Shown: one piece after another, positions 15,371 through 23,828 of the stretch | How positions within the stretch are numbered: position 1 is the first letter of the stretch | Layout: each line of letters begins with the position of its first letter | Source of the DNA: Bradyrhizobium sp. 21 | GTDB lineage: Bacteria > Pseudomonadota > Alphaproteobacteria > Rhizobiales > Xanthobacteraceae | Length of the DNA stretch: 54,178 bases | Direction: 5' to 3' | NCBI RefSeq assembly: GCF_023073335.1 | Contig: NZ_JADPJG010000035.1 | Coordinates: 253,665-307,842 of the forward strand | The notes under the pieces: model-generated | The model's database searches: none | Told to the model about the DNA's origin: nothing | The model's input: only the letters and a program-made list of their open reading frames with translations | Program-made: the position numbers and the translations under genes

Positions 15371-16315
15371 CTACTTCGCCCGCTTCTGCTCGATCGCGTC
15401 CCAGACTTTTGCCGCGACGTCAGGCCCGCCGAGCTTTGCAATCGCGCGGATGCCGGTCGGCGAGGTCACGTTGATCTCGGTGAGGTTGCCGTTGATGACG
15501 TCGATGCCGACGAACAGCAGGCCGCGCTCGCGCAGCGCCGGGCCGACGGTGGCGCAGATCTCACGTTCGCGCGGGGTGAGCTCGGTCTCCTTTGCCGCGC
15601 CGCCGCGCACCATGTTGGAGCGGAGGTCGTCCGCGGCCGGCACGCGGTTGACCGCGCCTGCGAACTCGCCATTGACCAGGATGATGCGCTTGTCGCCGAG
15701 CTTCACCTCGGGAATGAACTGCTGGATCACCCACGATTCCTTGAATGTCACCGAGAACATGTCGAACAGCGAGCCGAAATTCATGTCCTGCGGCATCACG
15801 CGGAACACCGCGGCGCCGCCATGGCCGTGCAGCGGCTTCATCACCACGGCGCCGTGCCTGTCGCGAAACGCGTTGATCTCGTCGAGGTCGCGCGAGATCA
15901 GGGTCGGCGGCATCAGCTGCGGAAAATTCATCACGAACAGCTTTTCCGGCGCATTGCGCACCGAGGCGGGGTCGTTGACGACCAGCGTCTTCGGATGGAT
16001 CCGCTCGAGCAGATGCGTCGAGGTGATGTAGGCGAGGTCGAACGGCGGATCCTGACGCAGCAGCACCACGTCGAAGCCGCCGATCGCCTCGCGCCTGGGC
16101 TCGCCGAGGGTGAAATGGTTGCCGGGCTCGTCGCGCACCGTCAGGAGCTGGACCGGAGCGACGATCTCCTCGCCGACCATCGAGAGCTTGTCGGGCGTGT
16201 AATAGGACAGGCCATGGCCGCGCTTCTGCGCCTCCAGGAGCAGCGCAAAGGTGGAATCGCCCTTGATGTTGATGCGGGCGATGGGATCCATCTGGACGGC
16301 GACGTTCAGTTTCAT
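15371..16315 (-). CDS. gshB: Glutathione synthetase
   Basis: ATP-grasp ligase joining gamma-glutamylcysteine and glycine, the last step of glutathione synthesis. The 314-residue length equals that of typical proteobacterial GshB. Recognisable segments are MKLNVAVQMDPI at the N-terminus, the ATP-grasp core VVMKPLHGHGGAAVFRV (about residues 155-171) and the C-terminal INVTSPTGIRAI. I chose the ATG that gives the family N-terminus. It is the third gene of an rsmI-yraN-gshB operon, ten bases after yraN. Confidence 0.96.
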   Translation of the reverse strand: MKLNVAVQMDPIARINIKGDSTFALLLEAQKRGHGLSYYTPDKLSMVGEEIVAPVQLLTVRDEPGNHFTLGEPRREAIGGFDVVLLRQDPPFDLAYITSTHLLERIHPKTLVVNDPASVRNAPEKLFVMNFPQLMPPTLISRDLDEINAFRDRHGAVVMKPLHGHGGAAVFRVMPQDMNFGSLFDMFSVTFKESWVIQQFIPEVKLGDKRIILVNGEFAGAVNRVPAADDLRSNMVRGGAAKETELTPREREICATVGPALRERGLLFVGIDVINGNLTEINVTSPTGIRAIAKLGGPDVAAKVWDAIEQKRAK

Positions 16316-16325
16316 GGTCTGCCTT

Positions 16326-16727
16326 TCAGGTCGAGGCGTCGAATGCCGCCAACACATGGCGTGGAAGTGAGCGCGGCGCAATCAGCATGGCGTCGAATCG
16401 CAACTCGAATTCGGCATGCTCGGGATGCGCGACCAGCCAGCCTTGCGCGGCATTGATGATGCGCTGCTGCTGGCGCGGAGTGACGGCGAAGGCGGCGTCG
16501 TCCAGGGTCGCGCGGGCCTTGACCTCGACGAAGGCGATCAAATTGCGGCGGCGCGCCACGATGTCGATCTCGCCATGCGGGGTGCGGTAGCGTTTGGCGA
16601 GGATGCGGTAGCCCTTGGCCATGAGATAGGCGGCGCCGCGGCTTTCCGCGGAGACGCCGGTGCGGAACGCGGCGACGCGCTCGGGCGAGGCGACTTTCGG
16701 TTCCGCCGGGACCTCAGTCTTCGCCAT
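16326..16727 (-). CDS. YraN family (UPF0102) nuclease-like protein
   Basis: A 133-residue UPF0102 protein with an endonuclease-like fold. The motifs are GEIDIVARR (about residues 57-65) and FVEVKAR (about 70-76), resembling the D-ExK core of restriction-endonuclease-like folds. Its cellular role is not established. It overlaps the 3' end of rsmI by 14 bases and precedes gshB, a gene order common in alphaproteobacteria. Confidence 0.92.
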   Translation of the reverse strand: MAKTEVPAEPKVASPERVAAFRTGVSAESRGAAYLMAKGYRILAKRYRTPHGEIDIVARRRNLIAFVEVKARATLDDAAFAVTPRQQQRIINAAQGWLVAHPEHAEFELRFDAMLIAPRSLPRHVLAAFDAST

Positions 16728-17664
16728 CGTGGCCCCGCAAATCTTTGGCGAGCTCGAGCGCGCGGGCATAGACCTCGCGCCGCGGCCGGCCCGAGAGCGC
16801 GACCGCATGCGCGACCGCATCCTTGACGCTGTTCGCGGCAAGCTGCTCGCGCAGGACGTCGTCGAGCGCATCCGATGTCAGCATCTCGGCGTCCGCCGCA
16901 GGCGGGGCGATCACCAGCACGAATTCGCCGCGCGTCTCCAGCGTGTCGGCATCGCGCGCCAGCTCGCTCAGCGTCGCACGCGAAATCTGCTCGTGCAGTT
17001 TCGTCAGCTCGCGGCAGATCGCGGCCTCACGCGTGCCCATGATCTCGGCGAGCTCGGCGAGCGTGTCCTGTACGCGGTTGCCGGAGTCGAACATCACCAG
17101 CGTCGCATCGATGCGCGCGAGCTCGGTCAGGCGCGATCGTCGCGCCGCCGATTTCGCCGGCAGAAAGCCTTCGAAGAAGAAGCGGTCGGTCGGCAGCGCG
17201 GCAACGGACAGTGCCGCCAGCACCGAGGACGGACCGGGCAGCGCGTAGACCGCGTGGCCGGCGGCGCAGACCTCGCGCACCAGCTTGAAGCCGGGGTCCG
17301 AGATCAGCGGCGTGCCGGCGTCCGACACCAGCGCGATCGAACCACCCTGCGAAAGCCGCTCCAGGATCTTTGGACGCGCCGCTTCCGCATTGTGCTCGTG
17401 ATATTGCTTGAGCTGCGCCGCGATGGCGTAGCGCTCGGTCAGGCGGCGCGTGATGCGGGTATCCTCGCAGGCGACGACGTCGACGCCGGCGAGCGTCTGC
17501 AGCGCCCGTAGCGTGATGTCGCCGAGATTGCCGATGGGGGTCGCGACCAGATGGAGGCCCGGCGCGGCCTTCGGGGCCGTCAGCCGATGGGCGTCGATCG
17601 AGAAACCGCGCGGGGCGGCGTCTGGGCCTTCAGGCGTATTTATCGGGGCCGGCTTTGCGCGCAT
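16714..17664 (-). CDS. rsmI: 16S rRNA (cytidine(1402)-2'-O)-methyltransferase RsmI
   Basis: S-adenosylmethionine-dependent tetrapyrrole-methylase-fold enzyme that methylates the 2'-OH of C1402 in 16S rRNA, together with RsmH, to tune decoding. The 316-residue protein has the signature LVATPIGNLGDITLRA (about residues 39-54), CEDTR (about 66-70), VSDAGTPLISDPG and LPGPSSVLAAL. It has a longer N-terminal leader of about 35 residues than the E. coli enzyme; an internal start is possible. It is the first gene of the operon, divergent from the PBP activator gene. Confidence 0.95.
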   Translation of the reverse strand: MRAKPAPINTPEGPDAAPRGFSIDAHRLTAPKAAPGLHLVATPIGNLGDITLRALQTLAGVDVVACEDTRITRRLTERYAIAAQLKQYHEHNAEAARPKILERLSQGGSIALVSDAGTPLISDPGFKLVREVCAAGHAVYALPGPSSVLAALSVAALPTDRFFFEGFLPAKSAARRSRLTELARIDATLVMFDSGNRVQDTLAELAEIMGTREAAICRELTKLHEQISRATLSELARDADTLETRGEFVLVIAPPAADAEMLTSDALDDVLREQLAANSVKDAVAHAVALSGRPRREVYARALELAKDLRGHDGED

Positions 17665-18009
17665 AATGGAATGAACTTAGGCATGATCCCTTGGGCTGGG
17701 AACCGGTCCTCCGAAAAAGATCGCGGCTCAGCCAAGGGGTGAGGGCGGGGACTGGAATGTGATCAATTAGGCATCACATTGCAGAGGGAATGAAGCACCA
17801 GCGTCATATTCACGGCGGAAACGCCGCCTTGATGCTGGGTGACGGAGGGCGGACAGCAAGCCAGGGCTTTAAAGTGCGGTCGCGTTAAGCGGCCATTATC
17901 CTTTTGTTTTGGTTAACTATTTGCCGACAATATGCCTGAATCCGCGGCTTGTGTCGTGGAAAGAGTGTTGTGACCGGCCAGCCGACGGGCGGTCAGAAGA
18001 GAAGCTGCG
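17665..18009. other. 345-bp divergent intergenic region (rsmI / PBP activator)
   Basis: No coding potential is seen here. The region holds a perfect 8-bp dyad at 17756-17780, a short GC stem capped by GAAA (GGCG-GAAA-CGCC, near 17815), and AT-rich stretches near 17890-17930 that are the likely promoter zone for the rightward gene. I recognise no RNA gene. Confidence 0.5.
17756..17780. promoter_or_regulatory. Perfect inverted repeat AATGTGAT-N9-ATCACATT
   Basis: Eight-base perfect arms with a nine-base spacer lie in the divergent region. They contain TGTGA and TCACA but with an 11-base spacing, not the 6 of a CRP site. The dyad is AT-rich with no T-run, so it is not a terminator. An operator for one or both flanking genes is the simplest reading. 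Confidence 0.5.
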
Positions 18010-19263
18010 ATGCCGGGCCCGCGTGATCCCAAATCTTCCTTTTCAGAGGGGTCTCCCGTTCAGGGGTCCCTGATATCAGGGGCGACCCGGCGGAGCGCGC
18101 TCGGCCTGTTGCTCGGCGCGCCCGTGCTGTCGGCCTGCGCCGGCGTGCAGCAGAGCCTCAGCCAGTTCTCCAATCCGTTCAGCAGCTCCTCGCCGCCTCC
18201 GGCCCAGCCGGCCGGGCCGCCGCAACAGTCGACGACCGCCGGCACCGGCGGGGTCAAGGTCGCCGTGATCCTGCCGCTCTCGGCCGCCGGCAATGCGGGC
18301 CTTGCCGCGCAGTCGATGCGCAACGCCGCGGAGATGGCGCTGGCCGAGTTCCAGAATCCCAACATCCAGCTCCTGATCAAGGACGACAATGGCAGCCCGC
18401 AGGGCGCGCAGGCGAGTGCGCAGCAGGCGGTCGACGAGGGCGCCGAGATCATCCTGGGGCCGCTGTTCGCCCAGTCGGTGCCTGCGGTGGCGCAGATCGC
18501 GCGCACGCGCGGCATCTCGGTGATGGCGTTCTCGACCGATTCCAGCATCGCCGGCCGCGGCGTCTATCTGCTGAGCTTCCTGCCGGAGTCCGACGTCAAT
18601 CGCATCGTCGAATATTCCGCCAGCATCGGAAAGCGCTCGGTCGCCGTGCTCGTGCCCGACAATGCCTATGGTAACGTGGTCGAGGCCGCTGTGAAGGCGG
18701 CGGTGCCGCGCCGCGGCGGGCGCATCGTCGCGTTCGAGAAATACGGCGCCGATCGCGCGACGCCGGCACGGACCGTGGCGCAGCAGCTCGGCGGCGCCGA
18801 TGCGCTGTTCATCGCCGATGACGGCGACGCGGTGGTTTCGGTCGCGGATGCGATGACGGCCGCTGGTGCGAATTTGCGCAATATCCAGCTGCTCGGCACC
18901 GGCCTGTGGGACAGTCCGCGCGTCTATGCCAACCAAAGCTTGCAAGGCGGCCTCTACGCCGCGCCCGATCCGGCGGGCTTCCGCGCCTTCTCCGGCCGCT
19001 ATCGCACGAAGTATGGCGCCGAGCCGATCCGCACCGCCACCCTCGCCTATGACGCGGTCGCCCTCGTCGCCGCGCTCGCGCGCACGCAAGGCACCGCGCG
19101 CTTCTCGTCCGACGTGCTCACCAATCCCTCGGGTTTCGCAGGCATCGACGGCCTGTTCCGCTTCCGCGCCGACGGCACCAACGAGCGTGGGCTGGCGGTG
19201 ATGAAGGTGACGAGCGGCGGCGGCGTCGCGGTCGCGGGCTCGCCGAAGAGTTTTGGGGCCTGA
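18010..19263 (+). CDS. Penicillin-binding protein activator (LpoA-like periplasmic-binding fold lipoprotein)
   Basis: A 417-residue lipoprotein: an Arg-Arg containing leader and hydrophobic stretch end in the lipobox LSAC (Cys43), then a Pro/Ser-rich linker, then a type I periplasmic-binding-protein fold (about residues 80-400) with VAVILPLSAAGN and ILGPLFAQSVPAVAQ. Proteins of this kind next to rsmI-yraN are annotated as PBP activators, the counterpart of the LpoA C-terminal domain. A branched-chain amino-acid-like ligand-binding role is the alternative. It is divergent from rsmI and convergent with hemW, whose stop is three bases away. Confidence 0.85.
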   Translation: MPGPRDPKSSFSEGSPVQGSLISGATRRSALGLLLGAPVLSACAGVQQSLSQFSNPFSSSSPPPAQPAGPPQQSTTAGTGGVKVAVILPLSAAGNAGLAAQSMRNAAEMALAEFQNPNIQLLIKDDNGSPQGAQASAQQAVDEGAEIILGPLFAQSVPAVAQIARTRGISVMAFSTDSSIAGRGVYLLSFLPESDVNRIVEYSASIGKRSVAVLVPDNAYGNVVEAAVKAAVPRRGGRIVAFEKYGADRATPARTVAQQLGGADALFIADDGDAVVSVADAMTAAGANLRNIQLLGTGLWDSPRVYANQSLQGGLYAAPDPAGFRAFSGRYRTKYGAEPIRTATLAYDAVALVAALARTQGTARFSSDVLTNPSGFAGIDGLFRFRADGTNERGLAVMKVTSGGGVAVAGSPKSFGA

Positions 19264-19266
19264 CGG

Positions 19267-20481
19267 CTACGCCGCCAGATCCGCAACCACCGCGTCCAGC
19301 ACCGGGAATCCGCTGCTCGTCACGCGCAGCCGCCCCGTCGCATCGACGGTGATCGCGCCTTCTTCGCGCAGCAACGTGATGCGCTTGGGGTCGAGCGAGC
19401 GGCCTGACAGCGCTCTGTAGCGCTCGGGGTCGATGCCTTCGGCAAGACGCAATCCCATCAGCAAGAATTCGTCGGCGCGCTCTTCGCTGTTGAGGAGATC
19501 GTCGGTGATGTTGCCGTGACCGTTGCTCTCGACCCGCATCAGCCAGGCTTCGGGGCGCTTTTCGGTGGCGGTGGCGTGCCTGATACCGTCGATGTCGAGC
19601 CGGCCATGCGCGCCGGGGCCGATGCCGGCATATTCCTCGCCGCGCCAGTAGACCAGATTGTGCCGGCACTCGGCGCCGCGCCGCGCGTGATTCGAAATCT
19701 CGTAGGCGGGCAGGCCGAGCCTGTCGCAGGTCTCCTGCGTGACGTCGTAGAGCGCGCGCGCGACCGCTTCGTCCGGCGTCTTCAATTTACCGGCCTGGTG
19801 CAGGCCGAAGAACGGCGTGCCTTCCTCGATCGTCAATTGATAGAGCGACAGATGCTCGGCGGCTTCATCGATGGCGAGACGCAGTTCGTCGGCCCACATC
19901 GCCGGGGTCTGGTCGGGGCGGGCGTAGATCAGGTCGAACGAATAGCGGTCGAAGGAGCGGCGCGCGATGGCGACGGCGTCGAGTGCCTCGCGCGCGCTGT
20001 GCATGCGGCCGAGCGCCTTCAGCGAGGCATCGTCGAGCGCCTGCACGCCGAGCGAAACACGGTTGACGCCGGCGGCGCGATAGCCGGCAAAACGTGTGGC
20101 TTCGACGCTGGTCGGGTTGGCCTCCAACGTGACCTCGACGTCTTTCGCCACCGTCCAGTGCTTGCCGATGGCGTCGAGCACGGCGCCAACGGTTGCAGGC
20201 TGCATGAGCGAAGGCGTGCCGCCGCCGAGGAAGATCGAGGTCACTTCGCGGCCGGGCGAGCGCTGCGCGGTCGTTTCGATCTCGCGCGCGAAGGCGGAGG
20301 CAAAGCGCGTCTCGTCGATCGCGGCGTGGCGGACATGGCTGTTGAAGTCGCAATAGGGGCACTTCGACAGGCAGAACGGCCAGTGCACGTAGACGCCGAA
20401 TGCTTTGGATTCTTGTTTTGACGCGTTTTCCTGGCGCGAACCGGTACCCACTTCGCTCGAAAACGCTCTAGCGCGGCTCAA
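19267..20481 (-). CDS. hemW: Radical SAM heme chaperone HemW
   Basis: A 404-residue HemW (formerly mis-called oxygen-independent coproporphyrinogen oxidase). The radical-SAM cluster motif is Cys37-X3-Cys41-X2-Cys44 in PFCLSKCPYCDF, followed by the SAM-binding FLGGGTPS segment and a HemN C-terminal domain. HemW carries heme to respiratory targets. The start is unusual: a TTG with a GGAG site seven bases upstream, overlapping rdgB by 14 bases. From that start, roughly residues 5-25 are encoded by a dispersed repeat. A GTG ten codons further in (20451) is the alternative. It is the last gene of rph-rdgB-hemW. Confidence 0.93.
   Translation of the reverse strand: MSRARAFSSEVGTGSRQENASKQESKAFGVYVHWPFCLSKCPYCDFNSHVRHAAIDETRFASAFAREIETTAQRSPGREVTSIFLGGGTPSLMQPATVGAVLDAIGKHWTVAKDVEVTLEANPTSVEATRFAGYRAAGVNRVSLGVQALDDASLKALGRMHSAREALDAVAIARRSFDRYSFDLIYARPDQTPAMWADELRLAIDEAAEHLSLYQLTIEEGTPFFGLHQAGKLKTPDEAVARALYDVTQETCDRLGLPAYEISNHARRGAECRHNLVYWRGEEYAGIGPGAHGRLDIDGIRHATATEKRPEAWLMRVESNGHGNITDDLLNSEERADEFLLMGLRLAEGIDPERYRALSGRSLDPKRITLLREEGAITVDATGRLRVTSSGFPVLDAVVADLAA
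20408..20474. repeat. Dispersed Bradyrhizobium-type repeat, copy 2, overlapping rdgB and hemW ends
   Basis: The copy matches 10589-10655 along its length (GATTCT...TTGAC...GCGAACCG...CCACTTCGCTCG...GCTCT). It supplies the TAG stop codon of rdgB (20468-20470) and encodes the first part of HemW if the TTG start is used. It is therefore inserted in a gene junction rather than in a true gap. Confidence 0.8.
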
Positions 20482-21103
20482 GGCAGATCTCCGCCAGTTT
20501 CACGAAGGCGCGGGCACGATGCGACAGGCCAAGACCGAGCGGCGGCAGGCCGTGCTTCTCGATGCTCTCCATCTCGCCGAAGGTGCGGCTGTGGCCGTCG
20601 GGCAAAAACATCGGGTCGTAGCCGAAGCCGGCGGTGCCGCGCGGCGGCCACACCAGCGTGCCGTCGACGCGCGCCTCGACCTCTTCGAGATGATCGTCGG
20701 GCCAGGCGACGCAGAGCGCGGAAACGAAATGCGCCTTGCGCTTGTCGGGCGTGGTCGCGCCGCGCTCCTGCAACAGCCGTTCGATCTGCGCCATTGCCGC
20801 GGCAAAATCCTTGCTCGGACCGGCCCAGCGCGCGCTGTAGATGCCGGGCGCGCCATCGAGCGCGTCGACCACGATGCCGGAATCATCGGCGAAGGATGGA
20901 AGCTTCGTCGCCTGCGCCGCCGCGATCGCCTTGATCGCGGCGTTGCTGCGGAAATCGTTGCCGGTCTCTTCCGGCTCGGGCAGGCCGAACTCGCCGGCCG
21001 ACACCGCCTCGATGCCGTAAGGCGCGAGCAGCTCCTTCATCTCGGCGAGCTTGCCGGGATTGTGGGTCGCGATGACGAGCTTTCCAGTGATTCGGCGGTG
21101 CAT
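20468..21103 (-). CDS. rdgB: RdgB/HAM1 non-canonical purine NTP pyrophosphatase
   Basis: House-cleaning enzyme that hydrolyses ITP, dITP and XTP to the monophosphates, keeping deaminated purines out of DNA and RNA. The 211-residue protein has the N-terminal LVIATHNPGKLAEM, the catalytic region SFADDSGIVVDALDGAPG and the GFGYDPMF loop, all family-diagnostic. It starts 11 bases after rph, so the two are cotranscribed. Its stop codon lies within a dispersed repeat, and the C-terminal residues before it (ICLEPR) are close to the family end. Confidence 0.96.
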   Translation of the reverse strand: MHRRITGKLVIATHNPGKLAEMKELLAPYGIEAVSAGEFGLPEPEETGNDFRSNAAIKAIAAAQATKLPSFADDSGIVVDALDGAPGIYSARWAGPSKDFAAAMAQIERLLQERGATTPDKRKAHFVSALCVAWPDDHLEEVEARVDGTLVWPPRGTAGFGYDPMFLPDGHSRTFGEMESIEKHGLPPLGLGLSHRARAFVKLAEICLEPR

Positions 21104-21114
21104 GGGCCTATTGA

Positions 21115-21828
21115 CTACGCGACGGCCAGTTTCTGCAAGTCCACCAGACGCGCGATGCCCTTCTGGGCCAGCGCCATCAGCGCCAGGAACTCGTCCTGCG
21201 TGAACGGCTCGCGCTCCGCGGTGCCCTGCACCTCGATGATGCGGCCATCGCCGGTCATGACGAAATTCGCGTCGGTCTGGGCTTCCGAATCCTCGGCATA
21301 GTCGAGGTCGAGCACGGGCGTGCCGTTGTAGATGCCGCAGGAGATCGCGGCGACGTTGTCGCGCATGACGTTGGCCTTGATCATGTTGCGCGCCTTCATC
21401 CAGGCGATGCAGTCGGCGAGCGCGACCCAGGCACCCGTGATCGAGGCGGTGCGGGTGCCGCCGTCGGCCTGGAGCACGTCGCAATCGACCGTGATCTGGC
21501 GCTCACCCAGCGCCTCGAGATCGACGATGGTGCGAAGCGAGCGGCCGATCAGGCGCTGGATCTCGACGGTGCGGCCGCTTTGCTTGCCGGCGGAGGCCTC
21601 GCGGCGGGTGCGTTCCGAGGTCGCGCGCGGCAGCATGCCGTATTCGGCGGTGACCCAGCCGCGGCCCTGGCCCTTCAGCCATGGCGGCAGGCGGTCTTCC
21701 AGCGTGGCGGTGACCAGCACATGGGTGTCGCCGAACTTCACCAGGCAGGAGCCTTCCGCATATTTGACCACGCCGCGCTCCAGCGTCACGGGGCGCAATT
21801 CGTCGGGCGCACGGCGGCTTGGCCGCAT
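21115..21828 (-). CDS. rph: Ribonuclease PH
   Basis: Phosphorolytic 3'-to-5' exoribonuclease that trims tRNA precursors. The 237-residue length is typical. Visible segments are MRPSRRAPDELRPVTL, YGMLPRATSERTRRE, GRSLRTIVDL and DCDVLQADGGTRTASITGA, with the arginines used for phosphate binding retained. I chose the ATG giving the family N-terminus; an upstream in-frame start at 21921 would add 31 atypical residues. It is the first gene of rph-rdgB-hemW and divergent from hrcA. Confidence 0.97.
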   Translation of the reverse strand: MRPSRRAPDELRPVTLERGVVKYAEGSCLVKFGDTHVLVTATLEDRLPPWLKGQGRGWVTAEYGMLPRATSERTRREASAGKQSGRTVEIQRLIGRSLRTIVDLEALGERQITVDCDVLQADGGTRTASITGAWVALADCIAWMKARNMIKANVMRDNVAAISCGIYNGTPVLDLDYAEDSEAQTDANFVMTGDGRIIEVQGTAEREPFTQDEFLALMALAQKGIARLVDLQKLAVA

Positions 21829-22022
21829 GGGAAATCCTCCAAAACTCTCGGAAAAGGGCTGTTCGCGGTGCTTGTAGGTGGGGTGAGGGTGGGCGGCAAG
21901 GGGGCTGCGAGGGGGCGGCAAGGCTTTTCAGTCCCAGGCAACCTTCAAGCCATCGCAACACCACGCTTGTCAGGGGCCTCCCAGATGGCCAAATTGTCAG
22001 CATGCGACAGGAGTTACCGTTT

Positions 22023-23111
22023 GTGGCCCATCACGATCCGATCCATCTGATCGCGCCGCGCGCAGGCCTCGCCCAGCTCAACGAGCGTTCCCGCGACATC
22101 TTTCGTCAAATTGTCGAAAGCTATCTCGCCACAGGGGAGCCCATGGGCTCGCGCAATATTTCCCGCCTGATCGCCACGCCGCTGTCGCCGGCCTCGGTCC
22201 GCAACGTCATGGCCGATCTGGAACAGCTCGGCCTGATCTACGCCCCGCACACCTCCGCCGGCCGGCTGCCGACGGAACTGGGCCTGCGCTTCTTCGTCGA
22301 TGCCTTGATGCAGGTCGGCGACCTCAGCGAGGCCGAACGGCATTCGATCCAGGGCCAGCTCGCTTCCGTTGGCCAGGCGCAATCGGTCGAGGCGGCGCTC
22401 GACCAGGCGCTGACGCGGCTCTCCGGTCTCACGCGCGCCGCTGCGGTGGTGCTGACGCCAAAATCCAATGCGCGGCTCAAACACATCGAATTCGTTCGCC
22501 TGGAACCGGAGAAGGCGCTGGTGATCCTCGTCGGCGAGGATGGCCAGGTGGAAAACCGCGTGCTGGTGCTGCCGCTCGGGGTTCCCTCCTCGGCACTCAC
22601 CGAGGCCGGCAATTTCCTCAATGCCCGGATCCGCGGTCGGACCTTGGCCGAGGCGCGGCTCGAGCTTGAGACTGCACTCGGAGAGGCCCGCGCCGAGCTC
22701 GATCAGCTCACGCAAAAGGTGATTTCCGCCGGTATCGCCAACTGGTCCGGCGGCGAGAGCGAGGACCGCCAGCTCATCGTCCGCGGCCACGCCAATCTGC
22801 TCGAAGATCTGCATGCGCTGGAGGATCTCGAGCGCGTTCGCCTGCTGTTCGACGATCTCGAGACCAAGCGGGGCGTGATCGACCTGCTCGGCCGGGCCGA
22901 GACCGCGGAAGGCGTGCGGATCTTCATCGGCAGCGAGAACAAGCTGTTTTCGTTGTCGGGCTCCTCCACCATCATCTCGCCCTATCGGGATGCCGCCGGC
23001 CATATTGTCGGCGTCCTGGGCGTAATCGGGCCGACGCGGCTGAATTATGCCCGGGTGATCACGACCGTCGACTACGCCGCGCGCATCGTCAGCCGCCTTC
23101 TCGGAGGCTGA
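22023..23111 (+). CDS. hrcA: Heat-inducible transcription repressor HrcA
   Basis: Repressor that binds CIRCE elements in front of groESL-type operons and is stabilised by GroEL. The 362-residue protein has the N-terminal winged-helix (about 12-95, RSRDIFRQIVESYLATGEP and SPASVRNVM) and the GAF-like HrcA domain. I chose GTG at 22023 because an AGGAG site lies ten bases upstream and the result has the usual HrcA length; an ATG at 22002 lacks a ribosome site. I see no CIRCE sequence around hrcA, grpE or dnaK here, so the target is probably a groE operon elsewhere. Confidence 0.95.
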   Translation: MAHHDPIHLIAPRAGLAQLNERSRDIFRQIVESYLATGEPMGSRNISRLIATPLSPASVRNVMADLEQLGLIYAPHTSAGRLPTELGLRFFVDALMQVGDLSEAERHSIQGQLASVGQAQSVEAALDQALTRLSGLTRAAAVVLTPKSNARLKHIEFVRLEPEKALVILVGEDGQVENRVLVLPLGVPSSALTEAGNFLNARIRGRTLAEARLELETALGEARAELDQLTQKVISAGIANWSGGESEDRQLIVRGHANLLEDLHALEDLERVRLLFDDLETKRGVIDLLGRAETAEGVRIFIGSENKLFSLSGSSTIISPYRDAAGHIVGVLGVIGPTRLNYARVITTVDYAARIVSRLLGG

Positions 23112-23136
23112 CCGGCGTTCCCCCCGATCACGGGCG

Positions 23137-23165
23137 CTTGATTTCCGCCGTCCAAAGCACGATAT
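23137..23165 (+). promoter_or_regulatory. Possible RpoH-type promoter before grpE
   Basis: CTTG (23137-23140) is followed after 18 bases by ACGATAT (23159-23165), 41 bases before the grpE ATG. The pattern is similar to alphaproteobacterial sigma-32 promoters but less good than the one before dnaK. Confidence 0.3.
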
Positions 23166-23206
23166 CCGGGCGAGAAAAATCCCTGAGACGTTTGAGAAGA
23201 GAGCCG

Positions 23207-23821
23207 ATGACCGATCGAGACCGGCAACCCGAAGACACGGCCGCTGCGACGCCCGAGCCCGTGGTGTCGAAACCCTACATCATGCCGGACGATCCCGAAC
23301 CCGGCTCGGTCGAGCTGCTGCAGAAGGAAGCCGCCGAGGCGCGCGATCGCATGCTGCGGACGCTGGCCGAGATGGAGAATTTGCGCAAACGCACCACCAA
23401 AGAGGTTGCGGATGCCCGTCTCTACGGCATCACCGGCTTTGCCCGCGACGTGCTCGACATCGCCGACAACCTCCAGCGCGCGCTCGATGCCGTTCCGGCC
23501 GAAGCCCGTGCGGCGGCCGATCCCGGCCTGGCCTCGCTGATCGAGGGCGTCGAGCTGACCGAGCGCTCGCTGCTCAACGCGCTGGAGAAACACGGCGTGA
23601 AGAAGTTCGACCCCTCGGGCCAGAAGTTCGACCCGAACTTCCAGCAGGCGATGTTCGAGGTGCCTGATGCGTCGGTGCCCGCAGGCACCGTCGTGCAGGT
23701 CATGCAGGCCGGCTACACCATCGGCGAGCGCGTGCTGCGTCCCGCTTTGGTCGGTGTCGCCAAGGGCGGCGCGAAGGCCGCGCCCGCCGCCAACACCAAT
23801 GAGCCGAACAGCGCGGCGTAA
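23207..23821 (+). CDS. grpE: Nucleotide exchange factor GrpE
   Basis: Exchange factor that releases ADP from DnaK. The 204-residue protein has a disordered acidic N-terminus, a long coiled-coil (about 35-95, with RDRMLRTLAEMENLRKRT) and the C-terminal beta domain ending with VVQVMQAGYTIGERVLRPA and VGVAKGG, the GrpE signature. I chose the ATG at 23207 (MTDRDRQ) because the upstream extension is not family-like. It is 95 bases after hrcA in the same direction and separated from dnaK by two leftward genes. Confidence 0.96.
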   Translation: MTDRDRQPEDTAAATPEPVVSKPYIMPDDPEPGSVELLQKEAAEARDRMLRTLAEMENLRKRTTKEVADARLYGITGFARDVLDIADNLQRALDAVPAEARAAADPGLASLIEGVELTERSLLNALEKHGVKKFDPSGQKFDPNFQQAMFEVPDASVPAGTVVQVMQAGYTIGERVLRPALVGVAKGGAKAAPAANTNEPNSAA

Positions 23822-23828
23822 GCCGCGC

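Noticed and set aside
17756..17780. CRP binding site
   Set aside because: TGTGA and TCACA are 11 bases apart instead of 6, so it is reported only as an unassigned dyad.
17815..17835. Small structured RNA in the rsmI upstream gap (GNRA-capped stem)
   Set aside because: One four-base-pair stem with a GAAA loop is not enough, and no conserved RNase P, SRP or tmRNA sequence is nearby.
21829..22022. CIRCE element upstream of hrcA
   Set aside because: I looked for TTAGCACTC-N9-GAGTGCTAA and near variants on both strands and saw none.
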